This document shows positions 35,425-44,077 of a stretch of DNA of 61,047 nt, piece after piece; within the stretch, counting starts at the first letter, position 1, and each line of letters opens with the position of its first letter. The notes beneath the pieces were generated by a model, which made no database searches, had not been told where the DNA came from, and saw only the letters and a list, made by a program, of their open reading frames with translations. The stretch lies in the NCBI GenBank assembly GCA_028713655.1, contig JAQTNW010000021.1, positions 1 through 61,047 of the forward strand. The letters are read 5' to 3'. This DNA comes from Candidatus Methylacidiphilales bacterium. Its GTDB lineage: Bacteria; Verrucomicrobiota; Verrucomicrobiia; Methylacidiphilales; JAAUTS01. The position numbers and the translations under genes were made by a program.

Positions 35425-37574
35425 ACGGATGCTCCTATTTTGTTCAGGAGAGACTTCAGAGTTTCAAAATTGTTGGCCCGGACATTGACGAAGCCATCCA
35501 CGCCGGCCTCTTTCCATGCCGCTTCGTTGTCGCCCGCAGCGCCGGCCACCAACACCGTCAGGCCGGTACCGGCTCGTTTGAGTTGTTGGGCCAGGGCGGG
35601 AACCACTCCGGCATATTGCTCATCCGTCGAGCAAATGACCGCAATTTGCGCGCCGCTTTCGGCACAGGCCGCCGCCGCTTCTTCAGCGGTCTTGAAGTCG
35701 CGATTGGACGCGACGGAAAATCCGCCCACCTGGAAAAATGCCGTTGTCCAGTCCGCCCGAAGCCTGTAGGTGCGCGACGGGCCGATATTGCACTGGAACA
35801 CCAGGGCTTCGCGCCCGTTTTGCGCGCGGAATTTTTCCGCTGCCTCGCGCAATTTTTCATAGCCCTGGGAAACGCGCTGCGTCCGCAGCGGGGTGATGTA
35901 TAATTTAGGGCGGTCTTTGTCGGCATGGCGCAGCGAGCGCGTCATTTCGCCGAGACTGGCGCCCAGTAAACCCGCTTGGATCATTTCCGGTATCAACTCT
36001 TTCCCTTGAACGGAGGAAAGCCGCGAAAGGCTTTCCATCACCGCCGTGTCAGCATCGACTTCGGCGCAAATGCGGTAGGACAACAGCTCATTGGCCCGTT
36101 TGCTGCGAATGGCGGCATAATCGGGTATCCTCTTTCCGGGCGACTGTTCCTTGGGGTTGGGATAATTGTTCGTGCCGACCAGCACTTCCTTGCGCTGGCC
36201 CAAGGCCTTGATTTTTGCCTGCGCGATGGCGTCCACCTGTTTTTGAAGCCAGCCGCTTTCCATCGAGGCAACAATACCACCCTCCTTTTCGATGTCCTGG
36301 AAAAAGGCCCATGCTTTTTCCGCAATGGCATTTGTCAACCACTCGACATACCAGGAACCTCCGGCCGGATCAATCACCCGAGCCAGTTCGCATTCCTCCT
36401 GGAGCACAACCTGGGTGTTGCGGGCCACGCGCCGTGAAAACTCATCGGGCACACTGAAAACCTCGTCATAAGGGCCGACATGCAGGCTCTGGCAACCCGC
36501 CAGAACGGCGGAAAAGGCCTCGGTTGTGGCGCGTAGCATATTGACATGCGAATCCACGGAAGTTTTGTTCCACAATGACGTGCGGGCATGAATCTTCATC
36601 GGAGCGAGGGAGGAATCGACCTTGTATGCCTCAAGAACACGGGCCCAAAGCAGCCTCGCCGCGCGCAGCTTTGCGATTTCCATGAAAAAGTTGCCGCCCA
36701 CCGAAAAGGAAAAGCGCGTCCGCCGGGCTGTTTGCAAAACGGGAACATTTTTTTGCTGAAGCGCGTTCAAGTAGGCTGTTCCGGTGGCCAGGGCATAGCC
36801 CAACTCCTGGACCGCACTGCCGCCGGCGTCATGAATCACGCCAGCCTGGACGGAAACCGACTGCAAGGCCGAACCCTGCTCATTCAAATAATCCGCCAGC
36901 AGGGCCATTTCCTCATAGGCTTGTTCGAGGGAAACCGGCAGTTTCCCGGCCCGAAGCAAAATCCCGATGGGATCCATCTCGATGCAGCCGGTCAATTTTT
37001 TGGCATCCAATCCGGCCTTTCTAACATATCCAAGCAGCAGCGTCGCCAGCGGAAGCCCGGAGATGCCTGCTCGCAGGTAAAGGGAAACACAGTCCAGGTA
37101 GATGTCGCGAAATACGGTTTCAAAATCCCGCAACATCGCCAGCGAAGTGCCACAGGCCCCCACTTCTCCAATTTGCGCGGTATCCGGGTCCGAGCCGCTG
37201 GCTGTGGCGATGTCCACCAGCAAATTGATTTCACTTTGCCCTCGCATCAAATCCTGCCGGATGGCGGCGTTGAATTCCTCGGGGGCGCCACAGGGAAGTT
37301 CCTGCGAAATTTTCCATGGCTCGGCATGATAACCCGCGGCCAGCGCTCCCCTGCTAAAATTCGGAAACCCCGGCTTTTCGTTCAAATGCGGCAGCCCCTC
37401 GACATCGGAAGCGTTGTAGATCGGCTTCAAGGTGATGCCTTCATGAGTCGGGGTCAGCAGTTTCTTGTCAAACGGCGCGCCTTTCAACAATTTTTCCGCC
37501 TCCACCTTCCATTGATCGTAGGTGGCGGGGGAAAATTCCTTCAACAGCGGTTCTTTTACAGGTGCGGCACTCAT
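35421..37574 (-). CDS. mutA: Methylmalonyl-CoA mutase, small subunit
   Basis: A 717-residue partner of the mutase. The N-terminal barrel is homologous to the large subunit ([35 protein letters not shown]). The C-terminal Rossmann part (about 575-717) lacks DxHxxG: where it should be the sequence reads [11 protein letters not shown]. The subunit therefore should not bind B12, as known for MutA proteins. It pairs with the large subunit by the ATGA overlap and lies 14 bases after the carboxyltransferase gene. Confidence 0.93.
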   Translation of the reverse strand: MSAAPVKEPLLKEFSPATYDQWKVEAEKLLKGAPFDKKLLTPTHEGITLKPIYNASDVEGLPHLNEKPGFPNFSRGALAAGYHAEPWKISQELPCGAPEEFNAAIRQDLMRGQSEINLLVDIATASGSDPDTAQIGEVGACGTSLAMLRDFETVFRDIYLDCVSLYLRAGISGLPLATLLLGYVRKAGLDAKKLTGCIEMDPIGILLRAGKLPVSLEQAYEEMALLADYLNEQGSALQSVSVQAGVIHDAGGSAVQELGYALATGTAYLNALQQKNVPVLQTARRTRFSFSVGGNFFMEIAKLRAARLLWARVLEAYKVDSSLAPMKIHARTSLWNKTSVDSHVNMLRATTEAFSAVLAGCQSLHVGPYDEVFSVPDEFSRRVARNTQVVLQEECELARVIDPAGGSWYVEWLTNAIAEKAWAFFQDIEKEGGIVASMESGWLQKQVDAIAQAKIKALGQRKEVLVGTNNYPNPKEQSPGKRIPDYAAIRSKRANELLSYRICAEVDADTAVMESLSRLSSVQGKELIPEMIQAGLLGASLGEMTRSLRHADKDRPKLYITPLRTQRVSQGYEKLREAAEKFRAQNGREALVFQCNIGPSRTYRLRADWTTAFFQVGGFSVASNRDFKTAEEAAAACAESGAQIAVICSTDEQYAGVVPALAQQLKRAGTGLTVLVAGAAGDNEAAWKEAGVDGFVNVRANNFETLKSLLNKIGASV

Positions 37575-37588
37575 GAAATTGTTTCCGG

Positions 37589-39061
37589 TTAAACGGCTTC
37601 GACCGTCACTTCATGTTTCTTCCCGTTGATTTCCAGGCGATAACGCGCAGCGCCGGCGGGCAAGGCTGCCTTTGGCGCGGGGGCTGCGGCAGTGCCGGCG
37701 CTCCCATTCTGGGCCGGGCCCGGTTTGTAAAACTTTGTGACTTCCTGCGGGAACATGGCGTAGAGCACCGCGTTTTCATCGTTCACCGGCAGGCCTTTTT
37801 CCGCCAGTTCCTTGCGAAGTGATTCCATGCGTGGCTGCAACAAATCCGCAGGCCGTTGTTCAACCGCTTTCTGGCCGGTTTTTTTAATGACATCTTCCAG
37901 CAATTGCGTATCCACGGGGCCCGGAGTGCGTCCGTATTTGCCCAGCACTACGTCCATTGAGGGCTGCGAAATCATTTTCCAGCGGCCAAACTTGACGTTC
38001 ATCATCGCCTGGGTGCCGACGATTTGCGAGGTCGGCGTGACCAGGGGAATCCAGCCGAGCGCTTCGCGCACCACCGGAATCTCGCGCAACACGTCCTCCA
38101 TGCGCCCGTCCATGCCCTGTTCCTTGAGCTGGTTGCGGAAGTTGCTGAGCATGCCGCCGGGAACTTGATAGGCAAGCGTGTCCGTATCGACACGTTCGTT
38201 GGCCGGGCTGGTGAACTTGCCCAGCTCCTTGTAAACCACCTCAAAATGCTCGCGCATCTTTTGCAATTGCGCCTTGTCAAAATGCTTCGGGCAGCGCGGA
38301 TGTCCTTCCAGAATCGACAACATCCGGACGGTATCCGGCTGTGATGTGCCGTTTGCAAACGGGACAATCGATGTCTCGATGGTGTCCACCCCGGCCTCGA
38401 CGGCCGCGTAATAGCTGACGGCTCCAAGCCCCGCCGTGTCATGGCAGTGAAGAACAATGGGAACGGAAACTTTTTCCTTGAGACTGCGGACCAAATCGTA
38501 CGCCACTTTGGGCTGAAGAATGCCGGCCATATCCTTGATGCCGATTGATTTGCAGCCCATTTTTTCGAGTCCAACCCCTAGCCGGACAAAGGCATCAACC
38601 GTATGAACCGGGCTCGTTGTGTAGCATATTTCTCCACGCGGATGAGCGCCGTATTTCAGAACCGCTTTGACCGCAGTCTCCAGGTTCCGAATGTCGTTGA
38701 GTGCGTCAAACACCCGCAAAACATCCTGTCCGGCCTCGATTGTGCAACGCACAAACGCCTCCACCACGTCGTCCGGAAAACTGGTGTATTGGACAATGTT
38801 CTGCCCGCGCAGCAACATGATCTGAGGGGTCTTTGGCGCGGCTTTCTTCAGGGCGCGGAGGCGGTCAAAGGGATTTTCATTCAGGTAACGGAGGCAGGAA
38901 TCGATAACCGCCCCTCCCCAGGTTTCCAGACCGGCAAAACCCATTTCATCGAGTTCGGGCGCAACAGGCAGCATTTGAGCGGTGCTCATGCGGGTGGCGG
39001 CCAGGGACTGGTGTCCATCGCGAAGCACCGTGTTATTGAAGAGAACAGTTTTGGAAATCAT
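37589..39061 (-). CDS. Biotin-dependent carboxyltransferase subunit (OadA/PycB/transcarboxylase 5S type)
   Basis: A 490-residue protein with a DRE-TIM carboxyltransferase barrel: NTVLRDGHQSLAATRM (metal Asp), GIKDMAGILQP (the lysine that is carbamylated), and HCHDTAGLGAV (metal His pair). This barrel moves CO2 between biotin and pyruvate/oxaloacetate. The C terminus ends shortly after a Pro/Ala linker and the first strand of a biotinyl-like domain (YRLEINGKKHEVTVEAV), so there is no biotin-bearing AMKM site; a separate carrier protein is needed. As first gene of the mutase operon it probably links methylmalonyl-CoA decarboxylation to oxaloacetate (Wood-Werkman cycle), with a pyruvate carboxylase or decarboxylase role as alternative. 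Confidence 0.88.
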   Translation of the reverse strand: MISKTVLFNNTVLRDGHQSLAATRMSTAQMLPVAPELDEMGFAGLETWGGAVIDSCLRYLNENPFDRLRALKKAAPKTPQIMLLRGQNIVQYTSFPDDVVEAFVRCTIEAGQDVLRVFDALNDIRNLETAVKAVLKYGAHPRGEICYTTSPVHTVDAFVRLGVGLEKMGCKSIGIKDMAGILQPKVAYDLVRSLKEKVSVPIVLHCHDTAGLGAVSYYAAVEAGVDTIETSIVPFANGTSQPDTVRMLSILEGHPRCPKHFDKAQLQKMREHFEVVYKELGKFTSPANERVDTDTLAYQVPGGMLSNFRNQLKEQGMDGRMEDVLREIPVVREALGWIPLVTPTSQIVGTQAMMNVKFGRWKMISQPSMDVVLGKYGRTPGPVDTQLLEDVIKKTGQKAVEQRPADLLQPRMESLRKELAEKGLPVNDENAVLYAMFPQEVTKFYKPGPAQNGSAGTAAAPAPKAALPAGAARYRLEINGKKHEVTVEAV

Positions 39062-39254
39062 GAGTACATCATAATCACTCCACGTAATACTCGTCAATCT
39101 TTTATATCAGCTTTTCTAATGTTTAAAGGGCTATTAGAGCGATTCCCTTATCTCTGTAAAGCCTCACGCCATCGAGTTTGAGATAGTGAGATAGAGTAGG
39201 AGTAGGGTCAAGAGTAAGAGTAAGGTTGAGCAATCTTATTCGATCTCCATCTCT

Positions 39255-39761
39255 TTAGACCCCGCCCATGCCCAAATGCAGCATGGTCTCCAAAATCACG
39301 GCCAAAAAGTGTATCTCCAGCAGCGCCTGCCGCTTTTCCAGATCCTGCACCTTGTCCCAAGGCTGATCCATCTCATGTTCCCCAATGCCGTGCAACGCCG
39401 CCTGATAAATGCGGTGGTCGTTCAACACCACCATGAACGTCTCGCTCTGCTCCAGCGGAATTTGGAGAACCACCGGCTCTTCCGCGCCGGCTTCCTGCAA
39501 AAATTGAAGGCAGGTCCGGCACAAAGCGGCATTGCCGCTGCGAAACACCCGCAATTCTTCCACCCACAGTTCCACATCCTCCGCATCTTCAGGTTTTTCC
39601 CCAACCCCGGGCGGGTACCACGCGGCCGCTACCCTCGGGTCCATATCCCCGGGTTTCTGCGAATAATTTGTTATAATTTTTGACAGGATCTGCGCCAGGA
39701 AAGCGCGGTCCGGCGCAAACAGGACAAAGGAAAAGGACTTGTCGTCGCGGCTGATTTGCAT
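39255..39761 (-). CDS. DUF2017-like protein following clpS
   Basis: A 168-residue soluble protein, function unknown. It begins QISRDDKSFSFVLFAPDRAF and is largely alpha-helical, with an acidic middle (GEKPEDAEDVELWVEELRVF). The start ATG overlaps the clpS stop by one base (TGATG). In Actinobacteria a DUF2017 gene commonly follows clpS, and the size and helical pattern here agree, so I call it DUF2017-like on context plus general resemblance. It would act with ClpS in N-end rule protein turnover, a guess from position. Confidence 0.6.
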   Translation of the reverse strand: MQISRDDKSFSFVLFAPDRAFLAQILSKIITNYSQKPGDMDPRVAAAWYPPGVGEKPEDAEDVELWVEELRVFRSGNAALCRTCLQFLQEAGAEEPVVLQIPLEQSETFMVVLNDHRIYQAALHGIGEHEMDQPWDKVQDLEKRQALLEIHFLAVILETMLHLGMGGV

Positions 39762-40105
39762 CAGGCGTCTTTCCGTATGCCGGCCTTCAAACCGTATTGC
39801 TGGAGCTGGCGGCAATACAACTCGGCCTTTTCACGCGTCTCGCGCGCGACACAACTCTTGCCCTGATGATGGACTTCCAGCATGTGGCGGCGCGCGGTTT
39901 CGGCGGTAAAGCCGAGTACTTTTCGAAACACATGGACCACATAGCTCATCAGGTTGACCGGATCGTTCCAGACAATCACCAGCCACCCCTTTTCAAAGGC
40001 TTCCTGAAGCTCGGATTTTGCGGCCTTTCGGGTTTCAGGGGCTTCGACCCCGGACAATGCCGGTTTCCCGCGCGACATGTAAACGATTTCAGATTCCACT
40101 TGCAT
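39761..40105 (-). CDS. clpS: ATP-dependent Clp protease adaptor ClpS
   Basis: A 114-residue adaptor that hands N-degron substrates to ClpA/ClpC. WLVIVWNDPVNLMSYVVHVF carries the N-end-binding Asn-Asp-Pro, followed by VLGFTAETARRHMLEVHHQG with the methionine and His of the pocket, and CVARETREKAELY. The N-terminal extension (about 1-40) is longer than in E. coli ClpS. Starts at 40105 and 40078 are both possible. No clpA or clpP is near; instead it sits in a polarity-type operon behind MglA and a roadblock protein, which is unusual. Confidence 0.92.
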   Translation of the reverse strand: MQVESEIVYMSRGKPALSGVEAPETRKAAKSELQEAFEKGWLVIVWNDPVNLMSYVVHVFRKVLGFTAETARRHMLEVHHQGKSCVARETREKAELYCRQLQQYGLKAGIRKDA

Positions 40106-40135
40106 GGAGGAACGCCGCGCATGGCGCGCCAAAGA

Positions 40136-40606
40136 CTATCGGATGATGGACTGCTCGCCCGAGAACTCTGAATCCACCTGCAACGGCTCAATATGGGCCG
40201 CAGCATCACTGGCGGTCTTCAGGGCGACATTAAGCGTGGCGGCAGCCTGTTGGGTGTAAAAACGCACCAGCCCAATGTTTGTTTTTTCGCCAAAAACCGT
40301 CAGCAGCAGGCAGTCAAAATGCAGGGACGTCATGAGGATGCTGATGGACGCCCCTTCGTGATACAAGGCGGTGAACTCATCTTCCCCGAGCCGTTTGGCC
40401 AATTCGCGGGTGGCCGCAAAAGAACCCGCGGCCAATGCGCTCAAGATGCTGACATCCAGGGCGCCAATCTTGCCGTACTCGGCGAAAAGGTTGCCCCCGC
40501 GGTCCACGAGGGCGGCCCACTGCGCCTCGGCCTTGTTTAAAAAATCCTTCAAATGGCCCTCAATGGCCATTTGATCTTCGACTGACAGCATTCCTATACC
40601 GGGCAT
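40136..40606 (-). CDS. Roadblock/LC7 protein (MglB-like)
   Basis: A 156-residue roadblock-fold protein. AQWAALVDRGGNLFAEYGKI is the first strand pair and LSALAAGSFAATRELAKRLG the long helix; LLLTVFGEKTNIGLVRFYTQ gives the last strands and helix. MglB-type proteins of this size act as GTPase-activating or partner proteins for MglA, encoded 28 bases upstream here. It may regulate MglA together with the roadblock domain of the large protein at 41276-43291. Confidence 0.87.
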   Translation of the reverse strand: MPGIGMLSVEDQMAIEGHLKDFLNKAEAQWAALVDRGGNLFAEYGKIGALDVSILSALAAGSFAATRELAKRLGEDEFTALYHEGASISILMTSLHFDCLLLTVFGEKTNIGLVRFYTQQAAATLNVALKTASDAAAHIEPLQVDSEFSGEQSIIR

Positions 40607-40634
40607 GACGAACCTCGTTGTGCGGCTTGCAGTT

Positions 40635-41255
40635 TCACGATGCGGTTTGCGGCTTGGCGGATCCTGCCGATTTGGAGTATTTCGACAACAACAGGCGCGC
40701 CACTCCGTTCAAAGTCTCCAATACACCCTGACCGTTCTTGGCCGATGCCTCAAAGCACAGTACCCGGTTGGCGCGGTTGTTAAACGTATATTCCAGATAG
40801 TGTTGCGGGGCCGGGTTTTCAAGATCCCGCTTGTTGTATTGGAGCACATAGGGAATCTGCGCAAGGCTGAGATGATTTTCGATCAGATTTTCCTGAAGAT
40901 TGGCGAAAGACTCCACATTCTCCTCCATCTTGTCCCAGTGAGAATCCACCACAAAGACAATCCCGTCAACGCCCTTCAAGACCAACTGGCGCGTGGTGTT
41001 GTAAACGGGCTGGCCGGGCACGGTGTAAAGCTGGAACCGGGTGTCGAAACCGGGCAAGGTTTGCGTATTCAAGCTCAGGAAGTCGAAAAACAGAGTGCGA
41101 TCCGCATCCGTCGCCAGCGAAACCAGTTCGCCCTTTTGCGTGCTCTGGATACCGCCGTGCAAATTCACCAGATTCGTCGTCTTGCCGCACAGGGCGCAGC
41201 CATAATAGACGATCTTCAGTTGAATTTCGCGTTTTGAGTAGTTGATGAAAGCCAT
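40635..41255 (-). CDS. MglA-like small Ras-type GTPase
   Basis: A 206-residue small GTPase. P-loop GCALCGKTTN (residues 19-28), switch/G3 region TVPGQPVYNTTRQLVLKG, and YNKRD as G4. In MglA the switch reads TVPGQ as here. MglA proteins set cell polarity and steer motility machines such as type IV pili. The ATG at 41255 fits the family start (AFINYSKREIQLKIVYYG); the longer frame to 41339 adds unlikely residues. It lies between two roadblock genes, about 6 kb from the secretin operon. Confidence 0.94.
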   Translation of the reverse strand: MAFINYSKREIQLKIVYYGCALCGKTTNLVNLHGGIQSTQKGELVSLATDADRTLFFDFLSLNTQTLPGFDTRFQLYTVPGQPVYNTTRQLVLKGVDGIVFVVDSHWDKMEENVESFANLQENLIENHLSLAQIPYVLQYNKRDLENPAPQHYLEYTFNNRANRVLCFEASAKNGQGVLETLNGVARLLLSKYSKSAGSAKPQTAS

Positions 41256-41275
41256 AGTCTCTGTTTTGACCGGTT

Positions 41276-43291
41276 TTAAACTGTTTTTTTGCTGGTGGCA
41301 ATTTCCTTCAAAACCTGACGGATGATCTTGCTGTACCATGGCGGAACATTCGCCTCCCGGTGAAGCAGGATAAAGTAAACATCGTCATACCGGTAAATAA
41401 AGGTGCTGGCCCCGCCCGCAGGCACATGAACCTCCTCCGCCTCCGCCATGCCGAGGTCGGTAAAAAGCTCATTCACGCGCGCCAGGATCTTGGGCGCAAA
41501 CGCGGAGAGCGACTGGGCAAATCCCCTGTCCTCAGTTTCGGAAGTGATCGGCAGGCCGTCTTTTCCTGCAATGATGCAACCCAACACACCCGGCCAGCGG
41601 CGGATCTGGCCGACCACATCCTTCAGTTTGATATCCTCATGCAGCGGAACCCCCAGCAAATTATTAACAGTCGGGGAAAGGCTGATAAAATGCAGGCGCT
41701 GGGTACGGCTGGCTTCCTTCTTGATGGAGGAAGATGCACTATGCGCCGGCTGGGGTATTGCGGGAAAAATAGGCAGGGCAGGCGTCATCTTGCCCTCTGG
41801 CACCGGGGGAGCTGATTCAGCCTCCCACAGACGGGGCTGCATGACTTTTACGAAACCCTGGCCTTGGGATTTCGCCGGTTCATTTAAAAATGGCACGGGC
41901 ACGGGCCGCGTTGGCATGCTCAGGGCGCTTTCCAGAGGGGGCAACTTGCCGGCCAGCGTCCCCTTGGGAGGCGGAATCGTCGCTTCCCGGCCTTCAATGC
42001 CGGAAATTCCAGTTTCCTCAACCCGGACAGGAAACTGCAGGGTTTTTCCGCTCAAGTCAAAGGCGGGGACTGGAGGCTCTAATGATGGGCTAGGAATCGC
42101 GGGCGCTTCCTCGGGTTGCACGCGGACGGCGGCTTCCTGTTCCGCCTGAGCATTCAACTCCGCCAATGCATTGGCCCAGTCAATCTCCCCTGTGGTCGGC
42201 GCGACAGCCGTGGCAGGCGCTTCCTGAGTTGCTGGAGTCGGCCCGGAATCATAAACTTCTTCCTGCGGAGGTTCAACGGACGCGGCGATCTCTTCAATGG
42301 ACGGCTCCGGCGCGGGCTCTGCAGCACCCAATGCCTCCCTTTCCAGCTCTGCCTCGGCCGCTGCAAGAATCGCAGGATCATATTGGAGTTCAGACTCTGG
42401 CTCAACAGATGCAGCAGGTTCAACAAGTGCAGGGGGTGGGACGCTGGGTTCCGGGACGATTTCCAAAGCAGGTGCCGTAACAGGTTCCGGGACGATTTCC
42501 GGCACATTCATCAACTCCGGCTCCTGGGAAATAGGATCTGCCGCCACTGGTTCCGGCTCCAGCTCCACCGGAGTTTCGGGTGCGGGTGCAAAATCGGTTG
42601 CTGCTGCTTCCGGTTCAGGTTCAGGCCGGTTTAAGCCCAGCATTTCCGGTGAAAACGGATCCGCCATGCTCAGAACGCTCGAATCAACCGGACGCTGGTC
42701 TCCGCGCAAAATCATGGAGTCCGCCGGAATCCGGCTGGCTATCTGGTAAAGAGGCAGGGTGAATGAAGCCAGCGCTTCATCTCCCAATACTTCGGCAGGC
42801 TGGACAAATCCCTCGGGTATGTAGGGCACTATCTCCTGCACAGTAAATTCGACCTTCCCCGACGGCAAGGCGGGCAGAATAAGCGCCAACGGAAGGCCAA
42901 CCTCCACGCCGGATTCCGGATGTGCCAGCAATTCGGCAAGCGGCGCCGTCAAATATTGGGCGGGTATCGCCTGAAGTATGATGGAAAACGGGACATAGAC
43001 ATGGCCCTGAATTTGCTGGGGAACCGGCGTCGCGGGCTCAAAAACGGAAGGCTGCCGCACACCTGGAAGTTGGATTTTTTGCACACCCTGTCCTGGAGCA
43101 CCTGAATTGGGTTGAATTGCCTTCAACGACAGCCGCTGGGTTACTTTTTTCCGGTTTGTCACAGGGAATGGCTTCGATGTGCGCTGTTCCGAAACAGAGG
43201 GAACCTGCGCGATAGGCGTCTGGGGATGACTTTGCGAAGCAGGTACTTCAAGCCCCTTTTTACCGAAAAATCCTAAAAAATTTGCCGCCAT
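41276..43291 (-). CDS. Large Pro/Ala/Glu-rich protein with C-terminal roadblock domain
   Basis: A 671-residue protein with three zones. N-terminal zone (about 95-200): four related units of the pattern hxPLxhILxxIP (FSIILQAIP, LALILPALPSG, VQEIVPYIPEG, LYQIASRIPAD). Middle (about 205-530): low-complexity, rich in Pro, Ala and Glu, likely disordered. C-terminal zone (about 545-671): a roadblock/LC7 domain (GVLGCIIAGKDGLPITSET...FIYRYDDVYFILLHREA). It heads the MglA operon. It probably tethers MglA or its regulator, with the long middle part as spacer. No membrane segment. Confidence 0.8.
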   Translation of the reverse strand: MAANFLGFFGKKGLEVPASQSHPQTPIAQVPSVSEQRTSKPFPVTNRKKVTQRLSLKAIQPNSGAPGQGVQKIQLPGVRQPSVFEPATPVPQQIQGHVYVPFSIILQAIPAQYLTAPLAELLAHPESGVEVGLPLALILPALPSGKVEFTVQEIVPYIPEGFVQPAEVLGDEALASFTLPLYQIASRIPADSMILRGDQRPVDSSVLSMADPFSPEMLGLNRPEPEPEAAATDFAPAPETPVELEPEPVAADPISQEPELMNVPEIVPEPVTAPALEIVPEPSVPPPALVEPAASVEPESELQYDPAILAAAEAELEREALGAAEPAPEPSIEEIAASVEPPQEEVYDSGPTPATQEAPATAVAPTTGEIDWANALAELNAQAEQEAAVRVQPEEAPAIPSPSLEPPVPAFDLSGKTLQFPVRVEETGISGIEGREATIPPPKGTLAGKLPPLESALSMPTRPVPVPFLNEPAKSQGQGFVKVMQPRLWEAESAPPVPEGKMTPALPIFPAIPQPAHSASSSIKKEASRTQRLHFISLSPTVNNLLGVPLHEDIKLKDVVGQIRRWPGVLGCIIAGKDGLPITSETEDRGFAQSLSAFAPKILARVNELFTDLGMAEAEEVHVPAGGASTFIYRYDDVYFILLHREANVPPWYSKIIRQVLKEIATSKKTV

Positions 43292-43435
43292 AGTAATTCG
43301 GCCTTAAAATAACAATTACCTGAGGTTGCCTGATCTTACATTCAAAGCAATAAAAAGTTGGAATTCATTGATTATAAATAATTGAGGGAACGCAACCTTT
43401 CTGATACGATTGGAAACTTTTATTCACCCAGACCC

Positions 43436-44077
43436 ATGAAATTAGTTGAGCTTCTCCATCTTTGCCTGATCGCCGCGCGCACGGGAACCGTGACGTACCG
43501 CAATGACAATAACAAAGGCCAAATCTATCTGCGGGAGGGACAAATCAAACATGCGGAATACAAGGAGCTGACCGGTGAAGAAGCCCTGTATGCCATGCTC
43601 GAAACGGAGTCCGGGGATGCGGATTACACCAGTGTGACGGTCCCACCCCGCGTCAGTATCGCAAAGCCTTGCGCCCATGTCCTGATGGAAGCGGCACGAC
43701 GGGCCGATGAAAAAAGCAAAACCACCCTTCTCTCCTACCCCCCGCCTTCCAATCCAAGCTCCAATAATTTCAAACCCTTGCCATTGCTGATCTACCACAT
43801 CGCCAACGAACAAAGAAGCTACACGCTCAAACCTGAGACTACACGCGCGGGGCGTCTGTCCGAGAACGACCTGCCGCTGGATCATGAGTCGGTCTCTTCA
43901 CACCATTGCTCCTTTGAGATCGATTCATCCGGCACTGTCATGTTATCCGATCTCGGCTCGCTCAACGGCACCTATGTCAACGGCAAACGCATCCAGACAC
44001 CTGTTCAGCTTCGTGAAGGAGATACCATCCACGTGGGCCCGATCCCGATGCGGCTTGTTTTCCAGAAAACCAATTGA
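43436..44077 (+). CDS. DUF4388 plus FHA-domain protein
   Basis: A 213-residue protein. The N terminus (about 1-65) fits DUF4388: LLHLCLIAARTGTVTY, GQIYLREGQIKHAEY, TGEEALYAML. The C-terminal 90 residues are a forkhead-associated domain: AGRLSENDLPLDHESVSSHH, then LSDLGSLNGTYVNGKRI and LREGDTIHVG, which bind phosphothreonine peptides. DUF4388 proteins occur with polarity and motility regulators (PilZ, MglA networks). It is divergent from the large roadblock gene (144-base shared region) and overlaps nrnA at TTGA. The kinase partner is not in the window. Confidence 0.86.
   Translation: MKLVELLHLCLIAARTGTVTYRNDNNKGQIYLREGQIKHAEYKELTGEEALYAMLETESGDADYTSVTVPPRVSIAKPCAHVLMEAARRADEKSKTTLLSYPPPSNPSSNNFKPLPLLIYHIANEQRSYTLKPETTRAGRLSENDLPLDHESVSSHHCSFEIDSSGTVMLSDLGSLNGTYVNGKRIQTPVQLREGDTIHVGPIPMRLVFQKTN

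Noticed and set aside
33211-37592. Three long plus-strand frames opposite the methylmalonyl-CoA mutase genes
   Set aside because: Frames at 33211-34422, 34432-35403 and 36588-37592 mirror the mutase coding sequence and show no family motifs.
39180-39250. gagtaagagtaagg tract as a satellite repeat
   Set aside because: Only about two to three imperfect units; too short to call a tandem repeat.
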